From assembly GCA_020226215.1 (NCBI GenBank), contig CM035232.1:78734130-78798129 (forward strand): DNA of 64,000 nucleotides. Reading direction: 5' to 3'. Of the stretch, positions 60,735 through 64,000 are shown in pieces. The notes under the pieces were generated by a model. That model was not told the DNA's origin and searched no databases. It saw only the letters and a list, made by a program, of their open reading frames with translations. Position 1 is the first letter of the stretch, and each line of letters opens with the position of its first letter. The position numbers were made by a program, and so were the translations under genes. This DNA comes from Sindora glabra. Taxonomy: Eukaryota > Streptophyta > Magnoliopsida > Fabales > Fabaceae.

Positions 60735-61800
60735 AAGATGTCAAGAAATAATGTCAACAATAGTGACATAATGAGGGCGATTGAAAAGTGATTATGGAGA
60801 GTTATGCAAGATTAATTAGAGAGAGCTATGCAAGAATAATTTGAAAGGATTAACAAAATGGAGGGAGAAAAGAGAAAAAAGAGAGGAAACAAAATGAGAG
60901 ATAACATGATGAAAAAGGAGTAAATAGTAATGATAGAGGTAATAAGAGTTCAAACTTATCGAAAAGAAATGTGAGAAGAGGAGATGAAATGAGAGAAGAA
61001 AGCAAAACAGATGATAGGAGACATGAAAGAAGAAGAAATGAGGGGAAAGATGAAATAAAAGAAGGAGATAAGTGAAGGAAGGAAGAAATGAATGATAAAC
61101 TTTACAATATCAAAATGAAGATTCCTTTGTTCTAAGGGAAAAGTGATCCAAATGCTTATTTAAAGTGGGAAAAAATGGATTTTATTTTTATTACCATAAT
61201 TATTTAAAAAAAGATAAAAGTGATTATTGAATTTTTTGAATATGTCATTAGTTAGTAGGATCAATTCATGATAAATGTTTAAAAAAATAAAGAAAAACCC
61301 ATTCATACTTGGGAAGATTTGAAATTTGCTACAAGGTATTCATTCTTAGATACTATCATAGAGCCATGTGCTAAAAATTGCAAAGCCTTACATAAGGTTC
61401 CAAAAGTGTTGAAGAATTCCATAATGAGATAGAGCTTGTCATGTCAAAAGCCAATATTGAAGAAGATAAAGACAACTATAGCTAGATTTCTCTATAGGTT
61501 AGATAAGGAAATTGCTAATGTAGTTGAACTACAACACTATAAAAATATAGAGGATATGGTGCATATAGTTATAAAAGTAAGGGTTCTTCCAAACATAGTT
61601 CTCATTCAAGTTCCACATAGAAGACATAAGATAAGAAAAGTGGCAAGAAAAAGGATAAAGAGAGCAAGTACAACAAAGATTCTTCTTTCAAATCAAAAGA
61701 TGAAGATCTAAAGGCAAAAGAAAAAGTTAAAGAACCTTAAACATATTCTAACATTAAATTCTTCAAATACCTTGGGTGAGGTCATATTACTAGTGAATGT
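60735..61800 (+). pseudogene. gypsy-3 gag
   Basis: Plus-strand Ty3/gypsy gag. After a charged, purine-encoded N-terminus come IKMKIPLF.GKSDPNAYLKWEKMDFIF (about 61105-61185; family pattern IK.KIP.F.GK.DP..YL.WE), an FFEYV.S..DQF piece, TWEDLKFA.R, and from 61436 a nearly open 91 codons with ARFLYRLDKEIANVVELQHYKNIEDMVH, a strongly conserved gag helix pair. The zinc knuckle near 61760-61800 reads F.KYLG.GHITSEC: both early Cys are lost, while His and the last Cys remain. The protease and RT that follow support a chromovirus-type element. Confidence 0.85.
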
Positions 61801-62345
61801 TCTATTAAAAGGGTTATGATCTTGAAAGATGGAGACTATGGGTTCACTAGTGACAAAGAGCACAAAAAACCTATAGCATCTTATTGTGAGGAGAGTGAAG
61901 AAAGTGGAAGCCTATTTGATGGAGATGCTTTGGTGATTAAAAGAGTATTGAATGTGCAAGTAAAAGAAAAGGAGGATGAAAAAAGAGAAAATATCTTTCA
62001 TACTAATTGCAACATAAAAGATAAAATATGTAATATCATTATAGATAGTAGGAGTTATGTAAATGTAACTAGTACTATTTTGGTAGAAAAGTTGAATTTT
62101 CCTAGTTTACAACATCCCACACCATACAAATTATAGTGGTTAAATGATAGTAAAGAGATAAGGCTAACCAAGCAAGTGATGGCATCCTTCTCTATTAGAA
62201 AATACCATGTTGAAATACTTTATGATGTTATCCCTATACACACTTCCCATCTTTAACTAGTTAGGCCTCGACAATTTAAGAGAGAGGTTACTTTTGATGG
62301 TATTCTTAATAAGTATCAATTTGTGAAAAATAAGAGAAAATAAAC
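61801..62345 (+). pseudogene. gypsy-3 aspartic protease
   Basis: The open stretch 61816-62136 leads into IIIDSRSYVNVTSTILVEKLNFPSLQ, where IDSRS is the DSG(S) catalytic box with Gly changed to Arg. Further domain words continue past a stop: WLNDSKEIRLTKQVMASFSI, EILYDVIPIHTSHL and FKREVTFDGILN (expected LLGRPWQFDR.V.HDG, here partly changed). The catalytic Asp is retained but the domain is interrupted, so it is inactive. Confidence 0.85.
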
Positions 62346-64000
62346 CTTAAGCCTTTGACCCCACAATAAGTATATGAGGATTAAGTAAAGTTATAAAAGT
62401 AAAGAAAGGAAGAACAAAGAGAGAAAAAGAATATGAAAAAAAATTAAGAGTGATAAAAAGAAGAGAATGAAATGAAAAAGAAGAGAGCTCAAAACAAGTA
62501 AAAGGAAAAATGAGTGTGTATGCAAAAGTCAGTGATGTGAGGAATGCCCATTTTGCATCTAGACCTATGTTTATACTTTTTTACAAAGAAGTTTATGTTA
62601 ACAAAAACCATGAAAGCTTTATTTTTTCAAGAGCTATAAAATCTATTTTGTAAGAATTTAAAGATGTATTCTTAAAAAAAGCTCTAAAAGAGTTACCACC
62701 CAAGAGGTGTATTAAGTGTAAAATTGACTTCATTTTAAAGTTTTTATTTTAAATTATCCCATTTATAAGACTAACTTAGAAGAAGTAAAAGAAATACAAA
62801 GGCTAATGGAAGACTTCATGTCAAAGGGATACATAAAGAAAAGCATAAGCTCATGTGTGGTACCAGTCTTGTTAGTGCCCAAGAAGGATAAATCTTGGAA
62901 AATATATATTGATTGCTAATCAATCAACAAAATTATTATAAAGTGTAAACATCCCATTCTAGACTTAACAATATGCTTAATGAATTGCATGGCCTTGTGT
63001 ATTTTTGAAAATAAATTTAAAACAAGGATATTATCAAACAAGGATAAAAGAGGGAGATAAATAGAAAATAACTTTTAAAATAAAACATGATTTATATGAG
63101 TGGCTTATGATTGCCTTTGGTTTGTCCAATCCATTAAGCACCTTTATGAGATTGATAAACCATGTGTTGCACTCTTTCATAGGAAAATTTATAGTTATTT
63201 ATTTTGATGACATGAAATAAAAAATAAAATTTATGATTATGTATTTTGATGACATCCTTATATATAGCAAGAATGTGGATAAGTATGTTTTGCATTTGAA
63301 ATGTATTTTACATGTCTTGGAAGATGAAAAGTTGAATGAAAACTTAGATAAATAATCATTTTTTGGATAGAATTATATTCTTGGGCTATGTTATTAGTAG
63401 TAAAGGAATTGAAATGTACCAAGAAAAAGTGAGAACAATTAAGGAATGGCCTACTCTTAAGAGTGCAAGTGAGGTAAGATATTTTCATAGACTAGTTAGC
63501 TTCTATAGTTGGTTTGTGAAGGACTTTAGTACTATAGCTTCCCCCTTGAATGAGTTAGTTAAGAATGTTGAGTTTCATAAGGGAGAACAGCAAGAGAATG
63601 CATTTAATTTGTTAAAAGATAGATTAAGTTTGACCTTTTTACTTACTTTTTTTAATTTTTATAAAATATTTGCAATTGAATGTAATGCTTTGGTTGCTAA
63701 TATTGGAGCTATTTTAATGCAAGAAAAGAAGCCCATTAGTTTCTTTAGTGAGAAACTAAGTGGAGTAGCTCTTAGTTATCCTACTTGTGATAAGGAACTT
63801 ACACTTTGGTTCATGCTTTGGAGACTTAGCAGCAATATTTATGGCTAAAAAAGTTTGTGATTCACATGGATCATAAATTCTTGAAACACCTAAAAAGCTA
63901 AGGAAAGTTAAATATAAGGCATGCGAGATAGGTTGAATTCATTGAAACATTCCTATATGTCATATAATAGAAGCAAAGTAAAGATAATATAGTTACTGAT
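62346..64000 (+). pseudogene. gypsy-3 reverse transcriptase and RNase H (runs off the window)
   Basis: A Lys/Glu-rich linker (62390-62515) precedes SVYAKVSDVRNAHFASRP and KELPP. RT proper runs from about 62700: EIQRLMEDFMSKGYIKKSISSCVVPVLL (frame-corrected by eye), PKKDKSWKIYIDC, INLKQGYYQT, FKIKHDLYEWLMIAFGLSN and MRLINHVLHSFIGKF. The catalytic box FDD appears twice because of a short duplication at 63186-63260. From 63363 a 161-codon open frame has FLGYVISSKGIE, EKVRTIKEWPTLKSASEVRYFHRLVSFYS and, for RNase H, FAIECNALVANIGAILMQEKKPISFFSEKLSG (Asp of the ECDAS box is Asn). RNase H words continue to the window edge. Confidence 0.85.
63186..63260. repeat. Tandem duplication across the RT catalytic box of gypsy-3
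   Basis: AAAATTTATAGTTATTTATT followed by TTGATGACAT (63184-63213) is repeated after a short A-rich spacer as AAAATTTATGATTATGTATT plus TTGATGACAT (about 63227-63256). The spacer contains a stop codon. Confidence 0.85.

Overview
This is AT-rich nuclear DNA from a flowering plant. The one intact gene is a plant-type polyamine/amino-acid permease, and almost everything else is decayed plant transposable elements: Ty1/copia and Ty3/gypsy LTR retrotransposons (one with Athila-like gag, protease and tRNA-Asp primer site), a CACTA-like element, and several MITE or terminal-inverted-repeat elements. The repeat style resembles woody eudicots such as Euphorbiaceae/Malpighiales, but that is a guess. 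I see no rRNA, tRNA, CRISPR or bacterial-type features.

Layout, left to right. 0.9-5.5 kb: minus-strand remnant of a Ty3/gypsy element (protease, zinc knuckle, gag), split by a 2.9-kb solo LTR with a perfect 5-bp target duplication. 5.7-9.6 kb: presumed LTR of that element, split by an Athila-family solo LTR (6446-8049). 9.6-15.8 kb: LTR-like and AT-rich debris with no supported gene. 15.8-36.0 kb: a decayed minus-strand Ty1/copia element (copia-1) holding two precisely placed later insertions, a 10.1-kb Athila-like element (18596-28742) in its integrase and a 2.9-kb CACTA-like element (30240-33146) in its gag. 36-45 kb: AT-rich intergenic DNA with a near-perfectly symmetrical foldback element (37562-38151) and a 1.9-kb element with GC-rich inverted ends (42217-44087). 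45352-46785: the permease gene, intronless in its coding part. 47-55.4 kb: a second copia element (copia-2, 48277-53515, plus strand) with both LTRs, a probable MITE and two clearer TIR elements. 55.3-58.6 kb: featureless AT-rich DNA. 58.6-64 kb: 5' part of a plus-strand Ty3/gypsy element (LTR end, primer site, gag, protease, RT, RNase H) that runs off the right edge.

All retroelement reading frames carry many stops and frameshifts, and the differences from expected motifs are mostly transitions, as in old methylated transposons. I found no evidence of an undescribed multi-gene system. The most informative content is the nested insertion record, in which three target genes are cut at base-level positions with explainable target duplications, together with several non-coding repeat architectures.
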